Source: a virus. Taken from it: a stretch of DNA of 64,000 nt. Both the position numbers and the translations under genes were made by a program. The stretch is taken from positions 16,621 to 80,620 of the IMG/VR virus record IMGVR_UViG_3300020704_000001; one strand, given 5' to 3'. How positions within the stretch are numbered: position 1 is the stretch's first letter; the number at the start of each line of letters is the position of its first letter. This document shows positions 27,694 to 35,612 of the stretch, in pieces. The notes under the pieces are model-generated. The model was not told where the DNA came from. It was given only the letters and a program-made list of their open reading frames with translations, and did no database searches.

Positions 27694-28943
27694 CGACAGA
27701 AGTAGATGCATCAGTCTTAGCACCAACTGCTGTTACCATAGGAACTTATGGTGGCACAGATAGTATCCCATCGTTTACTGTCGATGCTCAGGGGAGATTA
27801 ACTTTTGCAGGAAATAATACACCGAGTATACCAACTAGTCAAATTACAGGAACTCTCGGTGTTGCATCTGGCGGTACTGGTGTTACTACTTCTACTGGCT
27901 CTGGAAGTATTGTATTAAGTACAAGTCCAACTCTTGTGACACCAATTTTAGGGACTCCGCAATCTGGAAACTTATCAAATTGTACGTTCCCAACACTTAA
28001 TCAAAATACTACTGGTACTGCTGCAGGTTTAAGTGCTACATTAGCAGTCGCTTCAGGAGGTACTGGTGTTACCACTTCTACTGGCTCTGGAAGTATTGTA
28101 TTAAGTATAAGTCCAACTCTTGTGACACCAATTTTAGGGACTCCGCAATCTGGAAACTTATCAAATTGTACGTTCCCAACACTTAATCAAAATACTACTG
28201 GTTCATCAGCATCTGTGACGGGAACTGTTGCCGTAGGTAACGGTGGAACTGGGTCAACAACATTGACCGTTAATAACGTGCTACTAGGTAACGGCACATC
28301 AGCATTACAAGCGGTCGCCCCAAGTACATCGGGCAACGTATTAACATCAAATGGGACAACATGGCAATCAATCGCGCCAAGTGGTGGCGGTTTCACCAGT
28401 ATGGTCGTCTTCACAGCATCAGGTACATGGACTATTCCTGCTGGCATTACTAAGGCGAAAGTGACTATCCAAGGGGCTGGCGGTGGTGGTGCTTCTTCTA
28501 TCTCTACTTGTCAAATGGCTGGTAATGGCGGTGGCGGCGGTGCGACTATAAAATATGTAACTGGATTGACTCCAACTGGAACTGTTGCTTGTACGATTGG
28601 CGCTGGTGGCGCTGGTGCCATTAGTGGTGCTACTAATGGTGGTGCGGGCGGGACTACATCTTTTGGCGCTTATTGCTCTGTAACTGGCGGAGGAGGCGGG
28701 GCTTCGTCAGGCATACTTGATCCAGTTTATTTCCAATTCCCGATAGGGTCAGGAGGCGCAGGAACAGGCGGGAATTGGAACCTTACTGGATCAAGTATGC
28801 CTGGTTATTTCTACACTTACACACCGCCCTCTTTAAACTATATTTCTAGTGGCACTAATCCACTCGGTAGCGGTGGCGCGGGCAACTATTCAATTGGTAC
28901 CGGTACTGCTGGAATGTCAGGTTTTATCATGATTGAATATTAA
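27690..28943 (+). CDS. Third tail fibre with glycine-rich tip
   Basis: 417 residues. The N terminus (MTTEVDASVLAPTAVTIGT, PSFTVDAQGRL) parallels the second fibre. The shaft carries two copies of a 48-residue module. The tip is unrelated to the HxH tips: it starts with SMVVFTASGTWTIPAGITK and continues as glycine-rich loops (GGGGGATIKYVTGL, GAGGAGAISGATNGGAGG) ending in SGFIMIEY, which is typical of Gly-rich adhesin tips that bind receptors. From about 28210 the base composition is visibly less AT-rich than neighbouring genes, which suggests acquisition by transfer. It lies inside the direct-repeat-bounded cassette. Confidence 0.75.
   Translation: MTTEVDASVLAPTAVTIGTYGGTDSIPSFTVDAQGRLTFAGNNTPSIPTSQITGTLGVASGGTGVTTSTGSGSIVLSTSPTLVTPILGTPQSGNLSNCTFPTLNQNTTGTAAGLSATLAVASGGTGVTTSTGSGSIVLSISPTLVTPILGTPQSGNLSNCTFPTLNQNTTGSSASVTGTVAVGNGGTGSTTLTVNNVLLGNGTSALQAVAPSTSGNVLTSNGTTWQSIAPSGGGFTSMVVFTASGTWTIPAGITKAKVTIQGAGGGGASSISTCQMAGNGGGGGATIKYVTGLTPTGTVACTIGAGGAGAISGATNGGAGGTTSFGAYCSVTGGGGGASSGILDPVYFQFPIGSGGAGTGGNWNLTGSSMPGYFYTYTPPSLNYISSGTNPLGSGGAGNYSIGTGTAGMSGFIMIEY
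27873..28202 (+). repeat. Two copies of a 144-bp module inside the third fibre gene
   Basis: Units at 27873-28016 and 28059-28202 are 186 bp apart (62 codons, in frame) and differ at only about two positions, one of which changes STSPT to SISPT. Shorter pieces of the unit also occur in the other fibres at about 25504-25568 and 26587-26688. Confidence 0.88.
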
Positions 28944-28956
28944 GGAGAAAATATAA

Positions 28957-29208
28957 ATGAAAGCATTAATAAGCCCTATTGAACCTGTAAACAATTCTGA
29001 CGGCACAACGGGCTATCGAGTTGCACAAGTTGAAGAAATAACTTTTGATGTAGCTGAACCATTATATTGGCTTGACTGCGATGCCAACGTGATAGCAGAT
29101 ATTTACTATTTTGATACTACATCTAATAATATATTAAAAAAGCCTGTTATTGCTCATACTAATGTATCAGGCACACAACCAATATCAACTGGAACACAGG
29201 CATTCTAA
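28957..29208 (+). CDS. Hypothetical fibre-cassette protein
   Basis: 83 residues, starting MKALISPIEPVNNSDGTTG and containing YRVAQVEEITFDVAEPLYW and a CDANVIADIYYFD segment. A short beta-rich protein. It follows the third fibre after 13 bp with an AAGGAG ribosome site, and its stop overlaps the next ATG (TAATG). I do not recognise the family. Position suggests a fibre-associated or accessory role. Confidence 0.5.
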   Translation: MKALISPIEPVNNSDGTTGYRVAQVEEITFDVAEPLYWLDCDANVIADIYYFDTTSNNILKKPVIAHTNVSGTQPISTGTQAF

Positions 29209-29492
29209 TGGATATTTTGATACTGCCCCCAGCGCATAGCCTAACTTATGACGGTGCAACACTAAACATTTATCATGCCAACAAGGGTGAGGGATTGCCG
29301 CATCATGTTCACACGTTTAGTCACGCAACCATGTGTCATTCAGGGTCAATCATTGTCCGTAAGGAGGGCAAAGAAATGATAGTTACTAAAGAAACTCAAC
29401 CTATAAATCTTACTGCTAATGAATGGCATGAAATTGAAGCATTAGAAGATAATACAGTGTTCTGTAATATGTTCTCTGAAGAAAAATATTAA
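29208..29492 (+). CDS. Small cupin-fold protein
   Basis: 94 residues. The two cupin motifs are visible: motif 1 as GLPHHVHTFSHATMCHSG, with the His-x-His pair, and motif 2 as ANEWHEIEALEDNTVFCN with the last His. Single-domain metal-binding barrels like this are common in bacteria as enzymes or sensors; the substrate cannot be read from sequence. Coupled by TAATG to the previous gene, within the fibre cassette. The composition is less AT-rich than the structural genes. A role in sugar modification or fibre assembly would be speculation. Confidence 0.7.
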   Translation: MDILILPPAHSLTYDGATLNIYHANKGEGLPHHVHTFSHATMCHSGSIIVRKEGKEMIVTKETQPINLTANEWHEIEALEDNTVFCNMFSEEKY

Positions 29493-29567
29493 AACACAAT
29501 CCGTACCAAAAGTAAAGAGCGAATACCATACCAATAACAACCATAACAACCACCATAGGAAAATAAA

Positions 29568-29831
29568 ATGAAATTATTACAAAATATAGGTAAGTTCTTT
29601 AAAGACTTATTCCGTCAATCTTTACAAGCACAATTAGCAATTTTAGTTCCAATTGCTCAAGGTGTTGTTACTAAGATTGAATCAGATCCAACTATCATTG
29701 TTGATGCTGGTAAACAAGAAACTGCGTTTTCACTTGTACTTGCTGAATTGTCTGCGAAAGAATTGCAATTTTTACCTAGAATAATTAACTTGGCGATTGA
29801 AATTGCTGTCGTTGATTTAAAAGGAGCCTAA
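29568..29831 (+). CDS. Small hypothetical protein with amphipathic N terminus
   Basis: 87 residues: MKLLQNIGKFFKDLFRQSL, then a hydrophobic helix LAILVPIAQGVVTKI and a final helix ending in AIEIAVVDLKGA. The basic, amphipathic first helix plus hydrophobic helix could associate with membranes, but there is no clear transmembrane hairpin, so holin is not claimed. It is preceded by AGGAAA and lies at the right end of the cassette before the second direct repeat. Confidence 0.45.
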   Translation: MKLLQNIGKFFKDLFRQSLQAQLAILVPIAQGVVTKIESDPTIIVDAGKQETAFSLVLAELSAKELQFLPRIINLAIEIAVVDLKGA

Positions 29832-29845
29832 ATTGTTGACAATAT

Positions 29846-30010
29846 ATAGATAATATCTTGTGCTATAAAAACTAAAAATCAAGGAATAAAAATGAAAGAA
29901 TTTATTACAGGCTATCAATATGGTGATAATATGCGCTTTTCTTGTGTATATGTATTTCCTAATAATCTAGATAAAGATGAAATACACGTACCTCCAAGAA
30001 CAACTTTAAT
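29846..30010. repeat. Direct repeat, copy 2 (cassette boundary)
   Basis: Second copy of 27305-27462, same orientation. It includes a non-functional copy of the 3' end of the second fibre gene (29846-29875, stop included), placed after an unrelated gene, which shows that this copy arose by duplication or recombination rather than by selection for the fibre end. Confidence 0.9.
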
Positions 30011-30185
30011 TGCTCCACCAAGTAATATTGCCCCTGGAAAAGAAGCAATGTGGACAGGAGAAACTTGGGTTATTGTAGCTACAGAACCTTTACCTGCAAA
30101 TCCACATATTGTTGAAGTCCCATCTGTTGAAGTCCCATCTATTGTTGAAGAAATAGCAAATACACCAAACATTAGCGCAGTATAA
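29892..30185 (+). CDS. Small fibre-cassette protein, paralogue B
   Basis: 97 residues. The first 40 residues are identical to paralogue A at 27344; it then diverges to SNIAPGKEAMWTGETW and a C-terminal tail with a VEVPSVEVPS repeat. The stop codon overlaps a late promoter for the next gene. The function is not recognised. The perfect N-terminal identity together with the diverged C terminus suggests exchange of the end by recombination or independent decay. Confidence 0.55.
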   Translation: MKEFITGYQYGDNMRFSCVYVFPNNLDKDEIHVPPRTTLIAPPSNIAPGKEAMWTGETWVIVATEPLPANPHIVEVPSVEVPSIVEEIANTPNISAV

Positions 30186-30188
30186 ATA
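30181..30188 (+). promoter_or_regulatory. Late promoter TATAAATA
   Basis: Exact T4-type late -10 motif overlapping the stop codon of the gene at 29892 and 29 bp before the ATG at 30218. It would drive the small genes and the neck operon downstream. Confidence 0.72.
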
Positions 30189-30217
30189 CTAATTATTAAT
30201 TGACTGAGGTTTATATT

Positions 30218-30529
30218 ATGGATATTAAAACAATTTTAACTTGCCCATTGGGTGCGAAATGTGAAGAAATTAAAGATGCAGCAATTCATCGCTGTGTTTG
30301 GTATACAAAACTTGCAGGAACTAACCCAAATACTGGGGAAGTAATGGACGAATATGGTTGTGCGATGACATGGATCCCTGTTTTATTGATTGAAAATTCA
30401 ATGCAACAAAGAAGTACAAGTTCAGCTGTAGAATCTTTCCGTAACGAAATGGTTCAAAGTAATGAAATGAATCAACAAATTTTATTATCTGCAGCAACGG
30501 TAAACCAGAAATTAATAAGTAATAGTTAA
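30218..30529 (+). CDS. Conserved small phage protein with cysteine motifs
   Basis: I start at the ATG at 30218 with GAGG upstream, giving 103 residues; an upstream TTG at 30200 has no ribosome site. The N-terminal half is cysteine-rich (TCPLGAKCEEI, IHRCVWYTKLAG, EYGCAMTWIPVLL), with four cysteines that could bind zinc or iron-sulfur. The C-terminal half is helical (SSAVESFRNEMVQSNEMNQ). Similar proteins occur in many tailed phages, without a function known to me. A 42-residue relative lies at 27565. Confidence 0.55.
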   Translation: MDIKTILTCPLGAKCEEIKDAAIHRCVWYTKLAGTNPNTGEVMDEYGCAMTWIPVLLIENSMQQRSTSSAVESFRNEMVQSNEMNQQILLSAATVNQKLISNS

Positions 30530-30559
30530 GATGTTAAATTAATAATCTAGGAGAATAAA

Positions 30560-30781
30560 ATGTCAGACTTTTTTAGTAAAACCGGTAATATGTTTAAATC
30601 GATTTTTTCGTTTTTCTCAAAAAACACTGCAACTTTAACTGAAGCTGCTGTTATTGTAGAAACAGTTTCTGATAATGCAGAATTAATTCCTACAACAATT
30701 GCTGTTGGTAAAGCTGTTGAGCAAGGTGCAACAGTTTTAGAAAAAATAGAAATTGCAAATACTGAAACTTCTGGATCTTAA
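30560..30781 (+). CDS. Small hypothetical protein
   Basis: 73 residues: MSDFFSKTGNMFKSIFSFF, an amphipathic aromatic N terminus, followed by an Ala/Val/Glu-rich helix (ELIPTTIAVGKAVEQGATV). It has an AGGAG ribosome site and sits between the conserved cysteine protein and gp13. It has the same amphipathic start plus helix layout as the 87-residue protein at 29568, which may be a distant relative. The function is unknown. Confidence 0.45.
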   Translation: MSDFFSKTGNMFKSIFSFFSKNTATLTEAAVIVETVSDNAELIPTTIAVGKAVEQGATVLEKIEIANTETSGS

Positions 30782-30810
30782 TTTAATCCACAGCGCCAAG
30801 GAAAATTCAA

Positions 30811-31557
30811 ATGGCTGAAATAGCATCTAGAGACGATTTAAAACAATATTGCCTCAGAAGACTTGGCGCTCCAGTAATTAAAATAAATGTTGACGATGCT
30901 CAACTTGAAGATAGAATTGATGATGCTCTTCAACTATATCAAGATTATCATTATGATGCCTCTGAAGTATATTATTGGCAACATACTATTACTCAACAAG
31001 ACGTTAATCAACAATATTTTGATATAGATCCAAGCATTTTTGGGATTACTAGAATATTTCCATTAAATGATACGTTAACACAAAATAATATGTTTGATCT
31101 TAGATATCAATTAAGATTACACGAATTATACGATTTCACATCAACTTCATATACTAATTTTAGTATAACAATGCAGCACCTACAAAACTTACAATCAATG
31201 TTCACTGGTGATATTCCAGTAAGGTTTCAAAGACACACAAATAGATTATATGTTGATTGGGCTTGGGGTTCAACAAATGCTGCTGTTGGTTTAACTGTTG
31301 TTGCTGAAGGATATCAAGCTATTGATCCAGAAACATTTGAATCCGTTTATAATGATATGTGGCTCAAAAAATATACTACAGCGTTATTCAAACGCCAATG
31401 GGGTGATAATATGAAAAAATTTGGAAATATTCAGCTTCCTGGTGGAATAACTTTAAATGGTAAAGAAACTTTTGATGAAGCTACAATTGAAATTGATAAA
31501 TTGGAAGAAGAAATGCAAGAAAGATATTCATTACCAGCCCAATTTATGATTGGATAA
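30811..31557 (+). CDS. 13: Neck protein gp13
   Basis: 248 residues, shorter than T4 gp13 (309). The start SRDDLKQYCLRRLGAPVIK and the motif DRIDDALQLYQDYHYD are characteristic of the family, as is WLKKYTTALFKRQWGDNMK near residue 190. gp13 and gp14 form the neck ring that closes the filled head and receives the tail. It precedes gp14 by 2 bp. The ATG has AAGGAAA upstream. Confidence 0.92.
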   Translation: MAEIASRDDLKQYCLRRLGAPVIKINVDDAQLEDRIDDALQLYQDYHYDASEVYYWQHTITQQDVNQQYFDIDPSIFGITRIFPLNDTLTQNNMFDLRYQLRLHELYDFTSTSYTNFSITMQHLQNLQSMFTGDIPVRFQRHTNRLYVDWAWGSTNAAVGLTVVAEGYQAIDPETFESVYNDMWLKKYTTALFKRQWGDNMKKFGNIQLPGGITLNGKETFDEATIEIDKLEEEMQERYSLPAQFMIG

Positions 31558-31559
31558 TT

Positions 31560-32417
31560 ATGACTTCTCCATATTTTCAAAATTATGGTAATGCTGTTGA
31601 ATCGAAACTCATAGAAGACTTATATAATGAAGCAATAGCAATACAGGGATTTCCTGGCTATTATCTACAAAATAAAAATACAGCTTCTAGAGATCTTATT
31701 TATGGTGATGATCCAATAAAAGCTTTTGATACTTCTTATAAATTAGATATGTATCTTGTCAACACATTCGATTATGGTGATGAACAAGATTTCTTTTCTA
31801 AATTTGGACTTGAAGTTAGGAATCAAGTAAAAATTCAATTTACTGTCAGAGAATTTTCTAAACAAACACTAAAAACAATGGCTAGACCTCTCGAGGGAGA
31901 TTTAATCTTTATTCCTTTCATGAAGGATACTGGAGAGCTATTTGAAATTAAATTCGTAAATTCTTCAAAAGATTTATATACTCTTGGAAGATCAAAACCA
32001 TATTTTTATGAATTATCTCTTGAACCGTTTAAATATAATGAAGAAAATATTGATACTGGTGTTGCAGCAATTGATAATATTGGGTTGCTAGAGAAATTTA
32101 AAACTGATTTAGACCTTATTTCTGGTTCAGGACAATATATCATAAATGAGATGGTATATCAAGGTTCTGCAAACAATCATATTGCGTACGCAGAAATAAT
32201 TGATTGGGATTCAGCGAATACAATTTTAACTGTTATCAATGATATTGGAGAGTTTGATCCAGCTTCTTCTCTTCCAATTGTTGGAGCCACAAGTAATGCA
32301 ATCTATTATTTAACATCAACAAATAACAGTGAACAACCAAATTTCGACAATGACTTTATTCATGATGAAGGGTTAACATTTATCCAAGCGAGCGATAATC
32401 CATTTGGCAGTCTATAA
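31560..32417 (+). CDS. 14: Neck protein gp14
   Basis: 285 residues (T4 gp14 is 256). N terminus YFQNYGNAVESKLIEDLYNE, then YDEQDFFSKFGLEV-type segment and FSKQTLKTMARPLEGDLI match the gp14 family. The C-terminal half contains a beta module (IINEMVYQGSANNHIAYAE) resembling one in gp15 and gp8. It forms the neck together with gp13 and lies within the 13-14-15-16-17 order known from T4. Confidence 0.9.
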   Translation: MTSPYFQNYGNAVESKLIEDLYNEAIAIQGFPGYYLQNKNTASRDLIYGDDPIKAFDTSYKLDMYLVNTFDYGDEQDFFSKFGLEVRNQVKIQFTVREFSKQTLKTMARPLEGDLIFIPFMKDTGELFEIKFVNSSKDLYTLGRSKPYFYELSLEPFKYNEENIDTGVAAIDNIGLLEKFKTDLDLISGSGQYIINEMVYQGSANNHIAYAEIIDWDSANTILTVINDIGEFDPASSLPIVGATSNAIYYLTSTNNSEQPNFDNDFIHDEGLTFIQASDNPFGSL

Positions 32418-32426
32418 GGAAAAATT

Positions 32427-33425
32427 GTGTATCCACCAACTAATGCTCCAGTATTAAATACAAGATTACAAGCTATCAGAAAAACAACGGTAGCATTCGC
32501 ATCACTTTTTAAGAATATCCCATTTATACAATACAATAATGATGGTTCAATAAAAGAAGAAATAATCGTACCTATTGTTTATGGTGATAAAGAAAAATAT
32601 GTAAAAAGATTAGAAGCTACTTCTAATCAAAATATATCAAATGAAAAAGTCCAAATAACACTACCAAGAATTGAATATGGACTGATTAATATGTTGTATG
32701 ATCCAGCGCGGAGAACAAATCAAGCAAATAAAATTGTTGGATGTAATTCTAATGGTTCAATATATGTAAACTCTCCGATGCCATATAATTTTAATTTTGA
32801 AATTGTTATCTATACAAGAAATATTGAAGATGCTAATCAAATAATGGAATATATTCTTCCATATTTTTGTCCTGATTATAATATAAAAATAAATATGGTT
32901 CCAGAGGCTGGAATTATAAAAAATATTCCAATCACATATATGGGCGATTCTGAAGATGAAGATTCTTCAGGAACATTTGATAGTTCTGTTCGGTCTGTAT
33001 TCAGAACTCTTTCTTTTGTTGCAAGAAGTTATATCTACCAACCTCCAAAATATTATAAACCGATTCTTTTTACAGATACAAATATTAATATAATACAATC
33101 TACAAACAATATAAATGTTGTTTCTGGTAATGGAACGTTTTATGTTGGAGATACAGTATTTCAAGGAGATTCTTTTGATAGAGCAACAGCTAAAGCTACT
33201 GTAGATTATTGGGATCCAAACACAAAAACATTAAGAATATCTCCAGTTTCTGGATCATTTACTCCAAATACAGTAATACAAAATCTAGAAAAAACAGCTA
33301 AATATATCACTGCGAATGTAAACGGTTCTATTGCTTACAACACAAAAATTACCCCTGTGCCAAACACATATCCAATAGTTGGTCCATATGATTATAATAT
33401 TATTACAACTGACTATACAAAATAA
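32427..33425 (+). CDS. 15: Tail sheath stabiliser gp15
   Basis: 332 residues (T4 gp15 is 272). It begins with a GTG start at 32427, supported by AAGGAA nine bases upstream and the absence of a nearby ATG. Family motifs include RLQAIRKTTVAFASLFKNI, PIVYGDKEKYVKRLEA and LPRIEYGLINMLYDPARRT. The C-terminal extension (about residues 225-310) has a WQGDSF/YWDPNTKTLRI-type beta module. gp15 is the hexameric terminator that holds the tube and sheath ends and joins the tail to the head. Confidence 0.92.
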   Translation: MYPPTNAPVLNTRLQAIRKTTVAFASLFKNIPFIQYNNDGSIKEEIIVPIVYGDKEKYVKRLEATSNQNISNEKVQITLPRIEYGLINMLYDPARRTNQANKIVGCNSNGSIYVNSPMPYNFNFEIVIYTRNIEDANQIMEYILPYFCPDYNIKINMVPEAGIIKNIPITYMGDSEDEDSSGTFDSSVRSVFRTLSFVARSYIYQPPKYYKPILFTDTNINIIQSTNNINVVSGNGTFYVGDTVFQGDSFDRATAKATVDYWDPNTKTLRISPVSGSFTPNTVIQNLEKTAKYITANVNGSIAYNTKITPVPNTYPIVGPYDYNIITTDYTK

Positions 33426-33428
33426 ATT

Positions 33429-33875
33429 ATGACAACACAATTTAATAAAAAAATGGAGAAATTATTTGATGTTCCTTCATCTGTTTTATATGATGATTCA
33501 GAACTCCAAGAATATCTTCCAGCTGACTCAGACCAAGAATTAACAGCCCTTTTGGATCATGATCTTAAACAGGATTACGAAAAAACTAGAAATAAACTTG
33601 ATTCCTTAATAGAAAAAGGAACTGATGCTATTGATAGCATGCTTTCTATTGCTAGAGAATCAGAAAAAGCGAGAGATTTTGAAGTTGCTGGTAATATGAT
33701 CAAAACCATTGTTGATGCTTCGAAAGATTTATTGGAAGTACAAAAGAAAATGAGAGAAATGACAGGAAAAAAAGATTCAGGAACTACTAATATTAAAAAT
33801 GCAGTTTTTGTTGGGAGTACAACAGAACTTCTGAAGGCGATGAAAGATATTAAAAACGGAAATATAAGTGAGTGA
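33429..33875 (+). CDS. 16: Small terminase subunit gp16
   Basis: 148 residues (T4 gp16 is 164). Mostly helical: an N-terminal segment with FDVPSSVLYDDSE, then long charged helices (LDHDLKQDYEKTRNKLDSL, MIKTIVDASKDLLEVQKKM) that form the coiled-coil oligomer, and a short C terminus. gp16 recognises DNA and stimulates the gp17 motor. The last 8 bp overlap the gp17 start, so the two are translationally coupled. Confidence 0.88.
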   Translation: MTTQFNKKMEKLFDVPSSVLYDDSELQEYLPADSDQELTALLDHDLKQDYEKTRNKLDSLIEKGTDAIDSMLSIARESEKARDFEVAGNMIKTIVDASKDLLEVQKKMREMTGKKDSGTTNIKNAVFVGSTTELLKAMKDIKNGNISE

Positions 33876-35547
33876 AAAAGAATATTATAGAGACAATTTA
33901 CTCTTAAAACGTCCAGGTGTTCAATATGAATTTGAACAATGGCAATTAGAAGAAATAGAAAAATGTGCTTCTGATCCAATATACTTCATTAGAAATTATG
34001 TAAAAATCATATCTCTAGATGAAGGCATTATATATTTTAATATGCACAAATATCAAGAAGAGATGGTTAATGCATTCCACAATAATCGATTCTCAATAGT
34101 TCGTATTGGTAGACAGTCAGGAAAAACAACAACATCTGTAGCATATTTACTCTGGTTATCTATTTTTACCGAAAGATATAGTATTGCAATAACAGCAAAT
34201 AAAAAAGCTTTAGCTGTAGATATTTTATCTAGATATCAATTAGCATACGAAAATCTTCCAATGTGGTTACAACAGGGTGTTGTTATTTGGAATAAAGGGT
34301 CTGTTGAATTAGAAAATGGATCAAAACTTTTAGCAGCATCTACAGCTGCAAGTTCTATTCGTGGTGGATCGTTCAATCTTGTAATGATGGACGAATTTGC
34401 TCACGTCCACAATAACTTAGCCGAAGAATTTTTTACTTCTACATATCCTGTAATTTCTTCTGGAACATCTACTAAAATTATTATAGTTTCTACTCCAAGA
34501 GGCATGAATCTATATTATAGAATGTGGATGGATGCAATAAACGGAAAAAGCGATTATTTCCCTGTAGATATTCATTGGTCAAGAGTCCCTGGAAGAGATG
34601 AAGCATGGCGCGAAAAGACCATTCGTAATACTTCAGAAAGGCAATTTGCACAAGAATTCGGCTGCGAATTCCATGGATCAACAAATACATTAATTGATGG
34701 AGGAAAACTTCAGATATTAATTGCAAAAGAACCATTGGAACTTGACGAAAAAGATGCTTTCGGAATGGAAATTTACGAAAAGCCAATAAGAGAATATTAT
34801 GATGATGAAACACAAAAGATGGTTGATAAAGATCATATCTATGTTCTTTGTGCTGATGTTTCTGAAGGAAAAAATTTAGATTATACAACATTTTCTGTTT
34901 TTGATGTTTCAACAATTCCATATAAACAGGTTGCAACATATAGAAATAATCAAATTTCTCCTATGCTATTTCCTGATATATTAAGGTTATGTGCTGAATA
35001 TTATAATAATGCTCATGTATTAATAGAAATAAATAATAACCCTCAAGTTGCAGATATTCTATATCAGGACCTAGAATATGAAAATGTGTTCAAAATATAT
35101 TCTGGAAATAAACAAGCACAACAATTATCTGAGAGTGGAAAGGCAACTCAAAATGGCTTAAATATGAGCCCATTAGTGAAACGAACTGGATGTTCTGCAC
35201 TAAAAACTATAATTGAAACAAATAAACTTGAAATTTATTCTTCAGAAACAATATATGAATTAACTAGATTTATTGCTACAAATAATTCATTTGCTGCTGA
35301 AGAAGGAGCTCATGACGATTTAGCTATGACGTTAGTTATGTTTGCTTGGGTGACAACTCAAAAATTATTCATAGAATTGTCTTCTACAGATATAAGAAAA
35401 AGGTTACAAATTGAACATAATTATGCAAAAGAAGAAGATTCCGAAATACCACCAATGCCTATGTTTTCTGACGATTTAAGAGATAGGTTCATTTTAGAAG
35501 CTGGAGATCTTTGGCAAGTTGTAGAAGAAGAACAATTTTATTATTAA
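33868..35547 (+). CDS. 17: Large terminase subunit gp17
   Basis: 559 residues (T4 gp17 is 610). It starts at a GTG (33868) inside the end of gp16, with GGAA upstream. Walker A is RIGRQSGKTTTSV, Walker B LVMMDEFAH, and the coupling motif STPRG follows. The C-terminal RNase H-like nuclease has its acidic residues in CADVSEGKNLDYT, LIEINNNP and GAHDDLAMT. It packages and cuts concatemeric DNA by headful. All catalytic positions I can check are intact. Confidence 0.96.
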   Translation: MSEKEYYRDNLLLKRPGVQYEFEQWQLEEIEKCASDPIYFIRNYVKIISLDEGIIYFNMHKYQEEMVNAFHNNRFSIVRIGRQSGKTTTSVAYLLWLSIFTERYSIAITANKKALAVDILSRYQLAYENLPMWLQQGVVIWNKGSVELENGSKLLAASTAASSIRGGSFNLVMMDEFAHVHNNLAEEFFTSTYPVISSGTSTKIIIVSTPRGMNLYYRMWMDAINGKSDYFPVDIHWSRVPGRDEAWREKTIRNTSERQFAQEFGCEFHGSTNTLIDGGKLQILIAKEPLELDEKDAFGMEIYEKPIREYYDDETQKMVDKDHIYVLCADVSEGKNLDYTTFSVFDVSTIPYKQVATYRNNQISPMLFPDILRLCAEYYNNAHVLIEINNNPQVADILYQDLEYENVFKIYSGNKQAQQLSESGKATQNGLNMSPLVKRTGCSALKTIIETNKLEIYSSETIYELTRFIATNNSFAAEEGAHDDLAMTLVMFAWVTTQKLFIELSSTDIRKRLQIEHNYAKEEDSEIPPMPMFSDDLRDRFILEAGDLWQVVEEEQFYY

Positions 35548-35568
35548 GGTTACCAAAACGTTAGATAT

Positions 35569-35576
35569 TATAAATA
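35569..35576 (+). promoter_or_regulatory. Late promoter TATAAATA for the sheath gene
   Basis: Exact late -10 motif, 36 bp before the gp18 ATG, following the gp17 stop. The sheath is one of the most abundant virion proteins, so a dedicated late promoter makes sense. Confidence 0.78.
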
Positions 35577-35612
35577 CTATTAAAAATATTATCTTTCAAC
35601 AAGGAGTAAATT

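Noticed and set aside
28480-28700. CRISPR or tandem-repeat array suggested by repeated GGTGG bases
   Set aside because: It is the glycine-rich coding tip of the third fibre, without regular spacers.
29568-29831. Holin
   Set aside because: There is an amphipathic N-terminal helix and one hydrophobic helix, but no clear transmembrane topology and no endolysin next to it.
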